A DNA stretch of 64,000 nt, taken from contig CAYRMD010000014.1 of the NCBI GenBank assembly GCA_964425225.1, forward strand, positions 1-64,000. The letters are read 5' to 3'. This document shows, piece by piece, positions 17,702-27,607 of this stretch (position 1 is the first letter of the stretch; every line of letters starts with the position of its first letter). Source of the stretch: BPJU01 sp964425225 (GTDB lineage Bacteria > Planctomycetota > Planctomycetia > Pirellulales > Pirellulaceae). The notes beneath the pieces are model-generated. The model was not told the origin of the DNA. It made no database searches and saw only the letters and a program-made list of their open reading frames with translations. The position numbers and the translations under genes are program-made.

Positions 17702-18296
17702 ATACTCTCCATAGTTACGGATTGCTGTTGTCATTCTGCGTTTGAGTAGTCGTTTAGGTCGAGTGCACGTCGGCTTTCAGAATTGGAATTCCTACCCGTG
17801 GCTGACGCCCTTCCTGGCGCTTCAGGCTCAAATGCAAGGCACGCTAACGATAAACTGTCCTTTGTCCCTTCTGATAAGAACGGCTGCGCAAACCAGTCAC
17901 GTTTCCGCTTGAGCTTGCCGCTCTGGAGCTCCGGAAACATACGGATGTGTACCCTTATCGGCCTGGCCGATCGGGTGCGCGGCCGGTGCGCGGAGTCTGG
18001 CCGCTGATGACTCCGACCGAAGTCAAGCACCTCCTGGCCTGCGCAAGACGGTTGCTTGTGGTACAGGCCGTTTCGTAACGGAGCTGGGGTGCATCCTGTT
18101 GTTGCTGACGCTGTTGGCGTTCGTACGAGACGGTCCGATGGGTCGGACGTTTGCCACGGGAATTGAGCTTAGGTAGGATGCTCATAGCCGTGCGCGGTGG
18201 GTAGCGGGCTGATCTGGAGGTAGTGATGCGAGACTATCTTGGGACTGAGAACGGTAAGTCGGTCCATTTCGTCTTAGTAGCAGGAAGGTACCGAGC
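17702..18296. other. Intergenic gap, 595 bases, no gene recognised
   Basis: No motif-bearing frame, strong hairpin or copy of the window's repeat families. It should hold the promoter of the second ECF sigma gene, but I see no consensus. Confidence 0.5.
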
Positions 18297-18851
18297 GTGA
18301 GTCGGGCGTTGGATCCTGTACCCTCAGTACACCATGCGGATCGCCTGCCATTGGAAGAGGCCTTCCAGCGGTATCAGCCTGAACTGCTCGGGGCCTTGCG
18401 CTGCATGTTGGGCAATTGGGACGACGCCCAGGATGCTTTGCAAGAGGCGTTTGTCAAGTGTTGGCAGAATCGTCATCAGGTGCCGGGAATCAATAATTTA
18501 CGGGCCTGGATTTTCCGCATTGCCTTGAACACGGCCCGCGACATGCGCGGCACGGCTTGGAATCGTAAGCGCCAGAGTTTACCGGAAGAGGACAAGCACA
18601 TGGCGGATGGTAAAGCATCGCCGGACGACCAAGTTGCTTCCAATGAGGAATGGGAACTGATCCGGCAGACTGTGCAGCAATTAAGCCCCGAGGAACAGGA
18701 GGTATTCCTTTTGCGGCAAAACGGTGGGCTTACTTATGAAGAAATTGCCGCAGCGTTACACATCCCTGTGGGCACGGTCAAGACGCGGATGCGACGCGCA
18801 CTGATGCACATCCGTGCCCGAATCGAAGGCGCAACCGGCAATGCTTTATAA
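18297..18851 (+). CDS. ECF sigma factor (RpoE-like), partner of the macroglobulin-like protein
   Basis: A 184-residue sigma factor. Region 2: LGNWDDAQDALQEAFVKCWQ and AWIFRIALNTARDMRG. Region 4: LSPEEQEVFLLRQNGGLTYEEIAAALHIPVGTVKTRMRRAL, a typical helix-turn-helix. Starts at a GTG at 18297 with GGAAGG eight bases before it. The next gene, 73 bases downstream, encodes a giant membrane protein whose N-terminus looks like an anti-sigma segment. The pair therefore resembles a sigma/anti-sigma module with a large extracytoplasmic sensor. It probably responds to envelope conditions. Confidence 0.92.
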   Translation: MSRALDPVPSVHHADRLPLEEAFQRYQPELLGALRCMLGNWDDAQDALQEAFVKCWQNRHQVPGINNLRAWIFRIALNTARDMRGTAWNRKRQSLPEEDKHMADGKASPDDQVASNEEWELIRQTVQQLSPEEQEVFLLRQNGGLTYEEIAAALHIPVGTVKTRMRRALMHIRARIEGATGNAL

Positions 18852-18924
18852 GCGGAGATGGTAGGTAGCCGCATGATCTTAAAGAACTATAAGAGCGCGA
18901 GCCTTTTGGAAATAGCCAACAACC

Positions 18925-21900
18925 ATGAATGAAGATCAGGTGCGACAACAGTTGTGGGAGTTCATTTACGAGTTGCTCCCCGAGGACCAAATGCAGGAAT
19001 GGCGCGAGCGGATCACGTCCGATCCTGATATAGCGCGCCTTTATGCCGAGGTCAAATTGCTCGCCGATCAAGTCGCCGAAGCTTTAGTCTATGTCGGTCC
19101 AACAGTGCCTTTATCCGTTCCCGAGTCGGTGAGCCATTCGGTTGATACGGCCGATCAAACCGTAGCGATTGGTCCCGGACACGGTGCGGCAGTAACTCGT
19201 AAAGCTCGCTCGTATCGCCCGTGGCTAAACCTAGCGACCGTTGCCGCTACGTTGCTGCTGGCCATGGGTTGGTTTGGCGTATCGTGGATGGATCGTCACG
19301 ATGGCCAGCTCGCCACGGGCGGCCGGTCTGCTGTGGGCGACGCGGTGCAGTTGCGGATGGTAGTACCGCCCCATGCGGTGCCGGGGCTCGACGTGCCGAT
19401 AGCGGTCGAAGCTCGTTATTCCTCCTCGGGGGAAACAGCAGACGTACCGCTGGAACTTCGGCTGACTAAAGGGGAAGGCATCGCCTGGCGTACGCCAATT
19501 CGATCTGGAGCAAAAGGTGCAACTTTGGTGCGTGTGCCGGCCGAGCGGGTCGGGCCTGAAGCGCGGGTGAGCCTAGTCGCTCCTCAGGGGCAGCTTGAGT
19601 TGATCTCTGCCCAGTTGCCAGCCAGCCGCCGGCTCTATGTGACGCACCTGGCCACCGATCGCTTGTTTTACAACCCCGGCCAAACAGTTCGATTTCGATC
19701 GGTAACCTTGAACCCCATCACGATGGAACCGGCAAACGGCGGAACTGTAGAGTTCCGTATCGAGCACGTGGCGAGCGGTACGACCTTCACGGTACAACCC
19801 TCTGAAGCATCGATATCGGAAGGCGTTGCCCATGGGCTGTGGCGCGTTCCATCCGAAGACCGTGATGTGCTGATGGGGGAATATCGTGTGGTAGTTTCAA
19901 GTCGCGAGCAACTTTTTGCAGATGTCGAGCGTCCGTTTGTTGTCCGACCGGAAAGTTCTCAGTCCTGGGCGTTGGATGCTGAGCTGACACGTCGAGCGTA
20001 TCGTGCTGGGGATGTGGCTCGGCTCGATCTTGCTTTGTACGGAGCGCTCCCAGGAAATCTCCCTGTGGATCTGACCATCACGCAATGGCTTGGATCACAA
20101 AACCAAAGTCTTGTGCAGCGCCTAACGGGTCGTCGAGCGCAGGTGGCGTTTCGTCTTCCGGAAACTTGGTTGGAAACCGAACCCCTGGTTGTCGAGGTAG
20201 AGGGTCGTTGTGCGAACGAACAATTCCAACGAGTATCGATCGCGCAACACCGCGATGCCCGGCCTCGCCTGCGCATGGTCCCGGAAGGCGGTACCTTGGT
20301 GGCGGGACTTCCGGGTCGCTTATACTTCGAAGCGCGTGACCCTATCGGTATTCCCATCGCTTTCGACGGTTTCCTGGTGGACCAAGATGGGCGACGTGTT
20401 CTTTCTGTGCAAACGGATCCGGCTTTGCCTGGGTTCGGGATGGTGGCATGGACACCCGAGAGCGGTAACGAGTATTGGTTGGAAAGCGGTAACGGACGCG
20501 CTCGATGGCCCGTGCCACCAGCGATTCACCGGCCGGATGCTCTCGTGCTGCGCGTTGACCAAAGCGTTTTGCCGCCCAGTAGCCCGATTCGAGTGAAACT
20601 TTATGCAGCACAAGCCGGACGGTCTTATGCAGTTTTATTGCGGCGCAGCGGATTGGTTGTCGCCCAGCGAGTCATTATCACGCAACCTGGCCGCCCCAGT
20701 GAGCCCATCGAGGTACCCATGGAGCTTCCCGAGGAGGTTGCCGGCGTCGTCCGCGTTGAAGTCTACAATCTTCAAAGCCGGCCAAAGCTAACTGCTTCGC
20801 GTTTGGTTTTCCGGCGCCCGGGTCGCGAGTGGATTATCCGGCGTGGCGAAATGCAACAGCCCACAAGGGGCTCCATGGTCGAGGAGCACTTAACCGTACT
20901 GGATGAACAGGGTCATCCGGCGCAAGCCCTGGCTGGAGTAAATCTCCAGGAGCAAAGCGCTACCAGTACCCTGGCGGCTAGTCTGGTTGCCGATGTTTTC
21001 TTTACCGAACTGAGACGCAGTTTTGCCGACACATCGTTGCTGGTAGACCTTCTCCAACAAGCCCGAGAAGACGATTTTTCGCGCAAGCTTGATTTACTCT
21101 TAGTCCTGAACGATTTGGCGTCCGTGCCACCTATAGACACCGATTCTCGCCAATTAGCGACGTCCGGCGTTTTGGCAGCCGCTCATGAAGCATCCCATTC
21201 AATAGAGGGCGACATTTCCCATCTGGCAGCGGAAGATGTACCTGCGGTCATCGACAGCCTCACCGCTTTTGAAACACAAGTTCGTCCATCCCAGGAAACG
21301 GCACGATTACCTGCGTGGCCGAGGCGTTTTCCGGCCCCGCCGTGGTGGCTTGTGGGAGCCTCACTCGGACTAGTACTCTTAGTCACCATCTTGGCCCTAG
21401 TGCGTTTGGTATCGGTTTGGGTATGGACGGCCAGTTTCGGGGCGATATTTTTCGCGGTATTTGCCGCCTTTGTGTTGATGAGTGTGCCCCATCGCCGCGC
21501 GGTATTTCCGGTAGCTGCGTATAGTAAGGCAGGTGCCGAGCCTGCCAATAGTTCCGAAACAGCGAATGGTCTGGCGTCTAAAACCGCTGTGGACGAGCAA
21601 GCGCAAGTTCCTCAATCGGCGCCGGAGAGCGAAGCGGTTTCCCCGCCAAGCCCCGCCACACCGGCTGTGGCCGTTGACCCGTTAGGTGAAGCAAAGCCGC
21701 ACCCAACCAGCGGCATTCAAGGCTTGCCAGCGTTTCAGGCCGAGGTTGACAAGGCCCAATTGCAACGAAGCCCAGATCCAGCGGCTGTGGATCAGGGTCG
21801 ACGGGCAACCAATCGTGCCGCTGTACCTTCTGCCGGTAAAGAACAAGTTGATGTGCTCGCAAGCGCTCCGGTTGGTGGGCCAGGGTTTTCCGAGTGGCTG

Positions 21901-23970
21901 CTACGGCGTGGCTACACTCCCGGAGATTACCAAGTAGAGATTGGTCCGCAAGTCAGAAACCATAATGCCGGCCGCTTAGAAAGCGATCGATTTTCACAGA
22001 ATGCCGTTTTGAGTGACTTGCGACAGGCTCGCCGGGCTGCCAGCCTTGCGGATAGCATCCTGGAGGGGAAACAGGACGCGGGTCGGCCACAGAGCTCCGA
22101 GACTGTTGTCGAATCTGGACTATGGGACGCGGAGCGACCAATTACCAACGGCGTTCTAGCCTTTTCTTGGCCGGTTCCTAGATCGCCGGAGTCGTATCGA
22201 GCTTGGGTCGCCGTCCATGGGAATAATCGTATCGGCGAACTTCAGTGGGATTTTACTCCGATCGAGCCGGTGGGCATCGAATCCGCGGATTTGCGCGAAC
22301 CGATGATTCTTTGCGCTGGCGACCGCCTCGAAGCGGCACTACAGATCAGCAACCGGAGTTCGGGTGGCGTCGAAGAGGTCTCCTTTTCCAGTGACAATCC
22401 AAACGTGAGAGTTGCTTTTTCACCGGCCGAGGCGGATCGACCATCGTCGAGTAACTTGAGTGGTAAATTGACAATCAAGGTCGAAGCGCCGCTCAGTACG
22501 ACGCCGGTGGCTGTCGATGGATCGCTAGAGGATCTACTTGGTTGGTGGCGATATGAGCCGGGTAGTTTACCGATTCGCTTACGCTGGGCAACCGCTCCAC
22601 ACGCTGCCAGTGGAGCATACATAGGCTATGTGGTACCGCGCGGGATTCCCCGATTTGAGCAACACGTGGAACTCCGGAGCACGCAAGCCAGCCTGATAGG
22701 TGGCGAAGTTTCGCAGGCCACCTGGCGGTGTTACCTCGTGCGGCTGTATCCGTCCCTTGCTGCGGAAGTACTCGATACAGCTCGCTGGTTATCCCATCAG
22801 GAAACACCCCCGTTGGCTCGATGGTTGGCGGCGGAGTTACTCAATTGGTGCGATCGCTTTCAGGTTTCGGCTCCGGCCGATAAGCGGATATGGAAACGGT
22901 GGCTTGCGACGGTGCCGTCGGCACGCGGTCTGGCTCCGATCGAGGCCCAGTGGTTAACAGTGGAAGAGGAATGGGTTGATAAACAGGTGGTAAACGACAC
23001 GGCCGTCCAAGGAATCCTGGAAGTGCCCGCGGATTCTCATCCATTAGCGCTCGTGATTCAAGCTCGGGTGGCAGCCCTGACCAAGCACGCCTCCGCCGAG
23101 CAGCTTTTGACGAAGCTCAGGGAAATGCAAATCAGTGACGGCGCGGTTCTTCCGTCGAATCGGGACGCGTCCGCTTCCGTGACGCTCGTCGAAAATACTT
23201 CACTGGCAATTCTCGCTTGGTCATCGGGGCTGTCCAGAGAGCATTATCAGAATGAGAGGCAACGAGCTCTCGATTGGTTGAGGCACCAGCGACGATGGGA
23301 TGGCGGTTATGGTTCGCCACATGCTACGTCTCTTGCTCTTTTGGCATTGTTGACGACGGATGACGAAGTACCGTCGGAGCTTGGTCCGCCGCAAGTGGTG
23401 GATGTTTGGATGGAAGAAACCCAAATTGATTCGATCATGTTCGCTGATGATTCTGTCGAGCCATACGTGCGGCTATATGTGGGTCGGCCCGAGCGGCCGG
23501 TGGCACTGCGGGTCCTGGGCCGGTCTCCCTATCAGCCGTTTTCGAGCGTACTTGCTGTGGGACATTGGTCGGATGCATTGCCTTCCCAGGAGGGTCCTTA
23601 CCGCTTGGAAGTCGATATTCAGCCGCAGCGAGCCCGGCGTGGTGCGGAAGGCAGCCTGAAGGTACGCCTCAGTGGTGCGGCTCCGTCCGCAGCTTTGGTA
23701 CGCCTCAGCATGCCTGCCGGAGTCGAACTCCAAGGAACTCAATTGCCTCCCGACGCGCAATTCCACGGACGGAATCTCTGGTTACGTTTCGAGTCACCTT
23801 TTGATCCCCCACAGGAATGGGTCAAGAGTCCGGACTTGATCGAGTTCTCCCTTCCTGTGCGGTTTCGCTCGGTAGGCGAGTTTACCGGGGCAGCTTCCTA
23901 TGTCGTGCCTGAGCGGGATTGGACAGCCCAGTCCTGGGCGCCGCCGCTTCGCGTAACGGTCGATCCGTGA
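18925..23970 (+). CDS. Giant alpha-2-macroglobulin-like membrane protein with anti-sigma-like N-terminus
   Basis: A 1681-residue protein. Residues 1-55 (LWEFIYELLPEDQMQEW, ITSDPDIARLYAEV) resemble planctomycete anti-sigma segments. A transmembrane helix follows at about 100-122. A long exported part carries an MG2-like macroglobulin domain around 236-335 (THLATDRLFYNPGQTVRFRS). Two more helices lie at about 806-855, then a Pro/Ala-rich linker. The C-terminal half has an alpha/alpha-toroid segment near 1420-1475 (WDGGYGSPHATSLALLALL) like the thioester domain of macroglobulins. The thioester motif GCGEQ is absent, so it cannot trap proteases covalently. It is likely a structural or sensory envelope protein regulating the upstream sigma factor. 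No strong ribosome-binding site precedes the ATG. Confidence 0.82.
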   Translation: MNEDQVRQQLWEFIYELLPEDQMQEWRERITSDPDIARLYAEVKLLADQVAEALVYVGPTVPLSVPESVSHSVDTADQTVAIGPGHGAAVTRKARSYRPWLNLATVAATLLLAMGWFGVSWMDRHDGQLATGGRSAVGDAVQLRMVVPPHAVPGLDVPIAVEARYSSSGETADVPLELRLTKGEGIAWRTPIRSGAKGATLVRVPAERVGPEARVSLVAPQGQLELISAQLPASRRLYVTHLATDRLFYNPGQTVRFRSVTLNPITMEPANGGTVEFRIEHVASGTTFTVQPSEASISEGVAHGLWRVPSEDRDVLMGEYRVVVSSREQLFADVERPFVVRPESSQSWALDAELTRRAYRAGDVARLDLALYGALPGNLPVDLTITQWLGSQNQSLVQRLTGRRAQVAFRLPETWLETEPLVVEVEGRCANEQFQRVSIAQHRDARPRLRMVPEGGTLVAGLPGRLYFEARDPIGIPIAFDGFLVDQDGRRVLSVQTDPALPGFGMVAWTPESGNEYWLESGNGRARWPVPPAIHRPDALVLRVDQSVLPPSSPIRVKLYAAQAGRSYAVLLRRSGLVVAQRVIITQPGRPSEPIEVPMELPEEVAGVVRVEVYNLQSRPKLTASRLVFRRPGREWIIRRGEMQQPTRGSMVEEHLTVLDEQGHPAQALAGVNLQEQSATSTLAASLVADVFFTELRRSFADTSLLVDLLQQAREDDFSRKLDLLLVLNDLASVPPIDTDSRQLATSGVLAAAHEASHSIEGDISHLAAEDVPAVIDSLTAFETQVRPSQETARLPAWPRRFPAPPWWLVGASLGLVLLVTILALVRLVSVWVWTASFGAIFFAVFAAFVLMSVPHRRAVFPVAAYSKAGAEPANSSETANGLASKTAVDEQAQVPQSAPESEAVSPPSPATPAVAVDPLGEAKPHPTSGIQGLPAFQAEVDKAQLQRSPDPAAVDQGRRATNRAAVPSAGKEQVDVLASAPVGGPGFSEWLLRRGYTPGDYQVEIGPQVRNHNAGRLESDRFSQNAVLSDLRQARRAASLADSILEGKQDAGRPQSSETVVESGLWDAERPITNGVLAFSWPVPRSPESYRAWVAVHGNNRIGELQWDFTPIEPVGIESADLREPMILCAGDRLEAALQISNRSSGGVEEVSFSSDNPNVRVAFSPAEADRPSSSNLSGKLTIKVEAPLSTTPVAVDGSLEDLLGWWRYEPGSLPIRLRWATAPHAASGAYIGYVVPRGIPRFEQHVELRSTQASLIGGEVSQATWRCYLVRLYPSLAAEVLDTARWLSHQETPPLARWLAAELLNWCDRFQVSAPADKRIWKRWLATVPSARGLAPIEAQWLTVEEEWVDKQVVNDTAVQGILEVPADSHPLALVIQARVAALTKHASAEQLLTKLREMQISDGAVLPSNRDASASVTLVENTSLAILAWSSGLSREHYQNERQRALDWLRHQRRWDGGYGSPHATSLALLALLTTDDEVPSELGPPQVVDVWMEETQIDSIMFADDSVEPYVRLYVGRPERPVALRVLGRSPYQPFSSVLAVGHWSDALPSQEGPYRLEVDIQPQRARRGAEGSLKVRLSGAAPSAALVRLSMPAGVELQGTQLPPDAQFHGRNLWLRFESPFDPPQEWVKSPDLIEFSLPVRFRSVGEFTGAASYVVPERDWTAQSWAPPLRVTVDP

Positions 23971-23981
23971 GGCAGGGTTTG

Positions 23982-25160
23982 ATGGAACGGCGGCCTGATT
24001 TGGATGCGGACTGGGTGGATGTTGCAGCCTGTTGGAGGTTCAGGCCGGGAGTCACCTACCTGAACCACGGCTCGTTTGGGCCACCGCCCCTGACGGTGCA
24101 ACAGGCACAGCGCTCCTGGCAAGAAAAACTGTGGCAGGAGCCGATGGATTTTTTTGTGCGCAAGCTGCCCGAAGCATGGCGCGCGGCGAGGCAAGCGCTT
24201 GCAGCTTTTGTCAATGCTTCGGAAGAGGATCTCGTTTTTGTGGAAAATGCTACGGTCGCGATGAATCTCGTCGCTCGCTCCTTTCCTCTGGCTGCCGGAG
24301 ACGAGATTCTGCTTACGGATCACGAATACGGAGCGGTGCTTCGCATTTGGCAAAAACGAGCAGCCGAGTGTGGGGCCGAGGTAAAGGTTGTGCCATTAGC
24401 AGTCCCCTTTACAACCGGTTCGGCCGTCGTCGAGCAGTTGGCCGAAGCAGTTACGCCGCGTACACGGTTACTCGTGATCAGCCATATTACCTCACCGACG
24501 GCCGTCATCCTGCCGGTCGAGCTTGTCGTGAAGTCAATGCATCACCTGGGGGTTACTGTGGTAGTCGATGGACCGCATGCGCTAGGGCAGTTGCCGGTAA
24601 ACCTCGCTGCCATCGAGTGTGACTTTTATACAGCAAGTTGTCACAAATGGCTTTCGGCGCCGTTCGGGTCGGGGTTTCTTTACGTCGCACCGCGGTGGCA
24701 ATCCACGGTTCGACCGTTGTTGTGGAGCTGGGGGGTACTGCCGCCCGAGAGTCCTTTACGATGGTGGGAAGAGTTTTTCTGGGTGGGAACACGAGACCCC
24801 TCGGCCTATCTGGCAATTCCAGCAGCTATTCAATGGTTGAACGCCATAGGATGCGAGGCGTTCGGGCGGCGGACACATTTTTTGGCGCAGCAGATTCGTC
24901 GGCGACTGGTGGAGCGTTTTGGATGTCAGCCGCTGGGCCCGGACGATCCGGCCTGGTTTGGAGCGATGGCGCACGTGCCGCTTCCTTCCATGGCTCCGCG
25001 GCAACTACAGCAACTACTATGGGAAGATTTCCAGATTGAAGTGCCGGTCGTCGAGTGGAATGGCGAGAGGTACCTTCGTATCTCGTGCCATCTGTACACG
25101 AGCCAACGTGATTTGGACCATCTGGAGACGGCGTTGATGAAACTCGTTAAAGCACGATGA
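23982..25160 (+). CDS. Class V aminotransferase (isopenicillin-N epimerase-like)
   Basis: A 393-residue PLP enzyme. YLNHGSFGPPP near the N-terminus and VENATVAMNLVARSF are typical of the isopenicillin-N epimerase/cysteine desulfurase branch. The PLP Lys is Lys222 in SCHKWLSAPFGSGFL, and VVVDGPHALGQLPV contains the Asp that binds the pyridine ring. The reaction is unknown; members include racemases, lyases and desulfurases. The frame is open upstream into the macroglobulin gene. A GTG at 23967 overlapping that gene's stop (GTGA) is an alternative start and would couple translation. I prefer the ATG at 23982. Functional connection to the neighbour is unclear. Confidence 0.88.
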   Translation: MERRPDLDADWVDVAACWRFRPGVTYLNHGSFGPPPLTVQQAQRSWQEKLWQEPMDFFVRKLPEAWRAARQALAAFVNASEEDLVFVENATVAMNLVARSFPLAAGDEILLTDHEYGAVLRIWQKRAAECGAEVKVVPLAVPFTTGSAVVEQLAEAVTPRTRLLVISHITSPTAVILPVELVVKSMHHLGVTVVVDGPHALGQLPVNLAAIECDFYTASCHKWLSAPFGSGFLYVAPRWQSTVRPLLWSWGVLPPESPLRWWEEFFWVGTRDPSAYLAIPAAIQWLNAIGCEAFGRRTHFLAQQIRRRLVERFGCQPLGPDDPAWFGAMAHVPLPSMAPRQLQQLLWEDFQIEVPVVEWNGERYLRISCHLYTSQRDLDHLETALMKLVKAR

Positions 25161-26107
25161 GAGGTGGGCGATTGACGTGGCAAGTGCAACTTTTAGTCGC
25201 GCTTGAAACCGGCGCAGGTGATCCGAGTAACCCTGTTAAGCTGTGTGATCTTGGGAAGGAATTGTGGTATTAGACCAATCGAATCCTCTAGGTGCCATGC
25301 AATGGCGATCGTCAAGAAGCGAGATAACACGGCGGGGGGCGGTTCGGCAATCAATGTGTGCCTAATCTGTTTTCTTTGCACTACTGCACCCTTTGCGTTA
25401 AATCATCCAACGCGCGACGGTGAGAGGGCTGCCAGAGGTGAGTCGAAGTAATGCAAAGGCGCCAAGGCGCTAGAACGCCCAATGAGGTTTTCTTCGACGG
25501 TTCGAAGCCAAAAAGTTGCATTTGCGATGTATCAACCTGTCGGTTCAAAAGCAACACGGGTAAGTGTCGTGACCAACTGGATCCGAAGACGCGTCGCGCA
25601 TGACGCGGCCAGCTATCGCAATTCGGCACCCCCGCTTAAGGACCGTTTCATACCGGGCAACCGCCTATGGTTCTCCTGGACGCTGAGTCCACGATTATGA
25701 GTTTTTTGCGCACGCGCTAGCTTGCTCGAGGTGTTTGGGCAATAGATGAACATCTCGTTACCGAGGATTCACATACGACCGTCGGCGCAACCAGCTTCAT
25801 CGAAACTTTTCACGCACACTCCCTGAAAACTTACGACGTTTCCACCGGCCGCAGACTCGCCCGAAAGTAACTCAACGACTCAATATCAACTAACCTGAGG
25901 TTTAAGCCAATCCAATCGAATTCATAGCCTTCTTCCTGCATAATTGCTCGAACACCTTCAAGGCACACGATTCCGTCTAGAAACAAATCTGTCCAAAAGA
26001 TGTGCCGACCTGGATACCACGGAGCGAGGAGTTGCTTTCCGATATGTAGTGTTTTGTTTCAACCGATCTGACACAACAGGAGCTCACGTTAAGGGACACC
26101 TTCCGGG
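25161..26107. other. Gap of 947 bases with a repeat copy
   Basis: No gene recognised. It contains a copy of the CAAAGGCGC repeat family at 25371-25475. The right part leads into a transposase remnant, so the region looks like accumulated non-coding and mobile debris. Confidence 0.5.
25371..25475. repeat. CAAAGGCGC-type dispersed repeat, copy 1
   Basis: Left part contains CCCTTTGCGTTAAATCATCC, the reverse complement of the family's GATTTAACGCAAAGG end. Right part contains AATGCAAAGGCGCCAAGG in the opposite sense. Five related copies occur elsewhere in this window. Confidence 0.6.
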
Positions 26108-26550
26108 TCAACAGACACTTTGGCTCTGGGGACTCTGGCAGCGCTCCAACGGCAGGGTCAAGTGCCGGATCTCCAGGTTCTTCTCCTTGCGCCGATGTCG
26201 GGCCTCGGCCAGCCTGCGACGACGCGCTTCGTGTAGGGCCGCCGGGTCGCCGCGGTAGTAGTCCACCGGACGCAGGAACCCTAACGCAGTGTGCAGCGGC
26301 TTCTGGTTGTACCAGTGGATCACCGGTCGATTAGCTCGACCGCCTCATGGTAATGCTTTAGCTCCTCCTGGTCCAAAAGCTCGCCAAGCGTACGCTGCGC
26401 CCGCTCCAGCAGGCCGTTCTCCTCCGGACAGTGCGGCTTGATCCGCCGATGGCTCAGCCCGTGCTCGTCCAACACCCCGGCGAACTCCCGAGCGATGGAC
26501 GCGCTACCGTTGTCGCTGGGAGTCTCCGGACGCTCCTCGATGGAAGGATT
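26108..26550 (-). pseudogene. Transposase (DDE integrase core) remnant, 5'-truncated and frameshifted
   Basis: Two adjacent minus-strand frames together give the C-terminal half of an IS3-like transposase. The upstream piece (26550-26320) has SDNGSASIAREF and PEENGLLERAQRTLGE, carrying the second Asp and the Glu of the DDE triad. The downstream piece (26323-26108) continues with HWYNQKPLHTALGFLRPVDYY. The join near 26320-26325 reads GAC CGG TGA where one missing base would restore ELIDR-x-VIHWY. The N-terminal half, including the first catalytic Asp, is absent. The remnant ends beside the stop codon of the YjbQ gene. No terminal inverted repeats were found. It is dead as a transposase. Confidence 0.8.
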
Positions 26551-26551
26551 T

Positions 26552-26974
26552 TTACTCGCCAATAATCTTGATCAGCACGCGTTTTGGGCGCCGACCGTCG
26601 AATTCTCCATAAAAGATCTGCTCCCATGGGCCGAAATCCAATTTGCCGTTGGTGATCGCGACCACTACTTCGCGTCCCATGATTTGTCGCTTAAGATGAG
26701 CATCTGCATTATCCTCGCCGGTCTTGTTATGGGCATAGCGCGTCGGAGATGGGTCAAACGGGGCTAACTGCTCGAGCCACTTCTGATAGTCTTGATGCAA
26801 TCCGGGTTCGTCGTCGTTAATAAAGACCGATGCCGTAATATGCATAGCATTGACTAATACTAACCCTTCGCGCACCTTACTTTGCCGCACGCATTCTTCT
26901 ACTTCCTTGGTGATATTGACGAACCCAACGCGCGAAGGAATGTTAAAGGTTAAATACTGAGTATAAGACTTCAT
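26552..26974 (-). CDS. YjbQ / UPF0047 family protein
   Basis: A 140-residue protein with the full family pattern: NAMHITASVFINDDEPG, YAHNKTGEDNADAHLKRQ, MGREVVVAITNGKLDFGPWEQIFYGEFDG. The conserved His residues in these stretches form the putative active site. YjbQ proteins can have weak thiamine-phosphate synthase activity in vitro, but their true role is unsettled. The frame is open to 27097, but the family start matches the ATG at 26974 (MKSYTQYLTF). No strong ribosome-binding site is visible. The gene is complete even though a transposase remnant begins right at its 3' end. Confidence 0.88.
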   Translation of the reverse strand: MKSYTQYLTFNIPSRVGFVNITKEVEECVRQSKVREGLVLVNAMHITASVFINDDEPGLHQDYQKWLEQLAPFDPSPTRYAHNKTGEDNADAHLKRQIMGREVVVAITNGKLDFGPWEQIFYGEFDGRRPKRVLIKIIGE

Positions 26975-27097
26975 GGGAGTTATTCCGAATAAATCGAACA
27001 CTGATTGTCCGATACCGCTAATTTCGGCCGAAACACTGTTTGACACACGCTGGTGACACTGCCGCCGAAAAATCGGTCGTGGCGCTTTGGATATCAT

Positions 27098-27607
27098 TTA
27101 CCATATTCGTCATTGGGGGACAGGGTGGAGCCGGCGAGACTTGTTTGTTGATGCCGGCTAAACGCATGGGGTGCCGCAGCCCTAAATTTCCTCGGTGAGC
27201 CGAGCTTTCGGGTACACAGCCGTATGCACCGACTGAGGCATCCACTTAGCTTTACGCTGTGGCGTTCACCTTTCTTTGTTTGTAGTGCCCCGATTCATCA
27301 GAGCCAAGAGCTTAGGGCGAGGAGAGGGACCGCATGAATGCGGTGACGACGAACGTGGCTCCGCTTTCACCAAACATAAACTTTGGGATAGCCCGTGTAG
27401 GCGGTAAATCGAATGTCCGGCCACAAAATCAGATGGCAGCGGTTGGTAAGTCGATCGAGCAGCCATAACGGTTGCCAACTTACAGCACGCCATCCCTCGT
27501 GTTCGTTCCTTCGGCTTGCGTTACGAAAAATCGTGCCTATCGGACGTATTCGCTCGTAGCCGCAGCGATGTTCGGATCGCGAAGTCAAGTGGGCTGTTGT
27601 CGCAAGA
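27098..27607. other. Intergenic gap, 510 bases, no gene recognised
   Basis: Short frames without motifs. It separates the YjbQ gene from the 3' end of the PQQ-propeller gene, both on the minus strand. Confidence 0.5.

Noticed and set aside
18925..23970. Protease-trapping alpha-2-macroglobulin
   Set aside because: The macroglobulin-like regions are present, but the thioester motif needed for covalent trapping is absent, so that function is not claimed.
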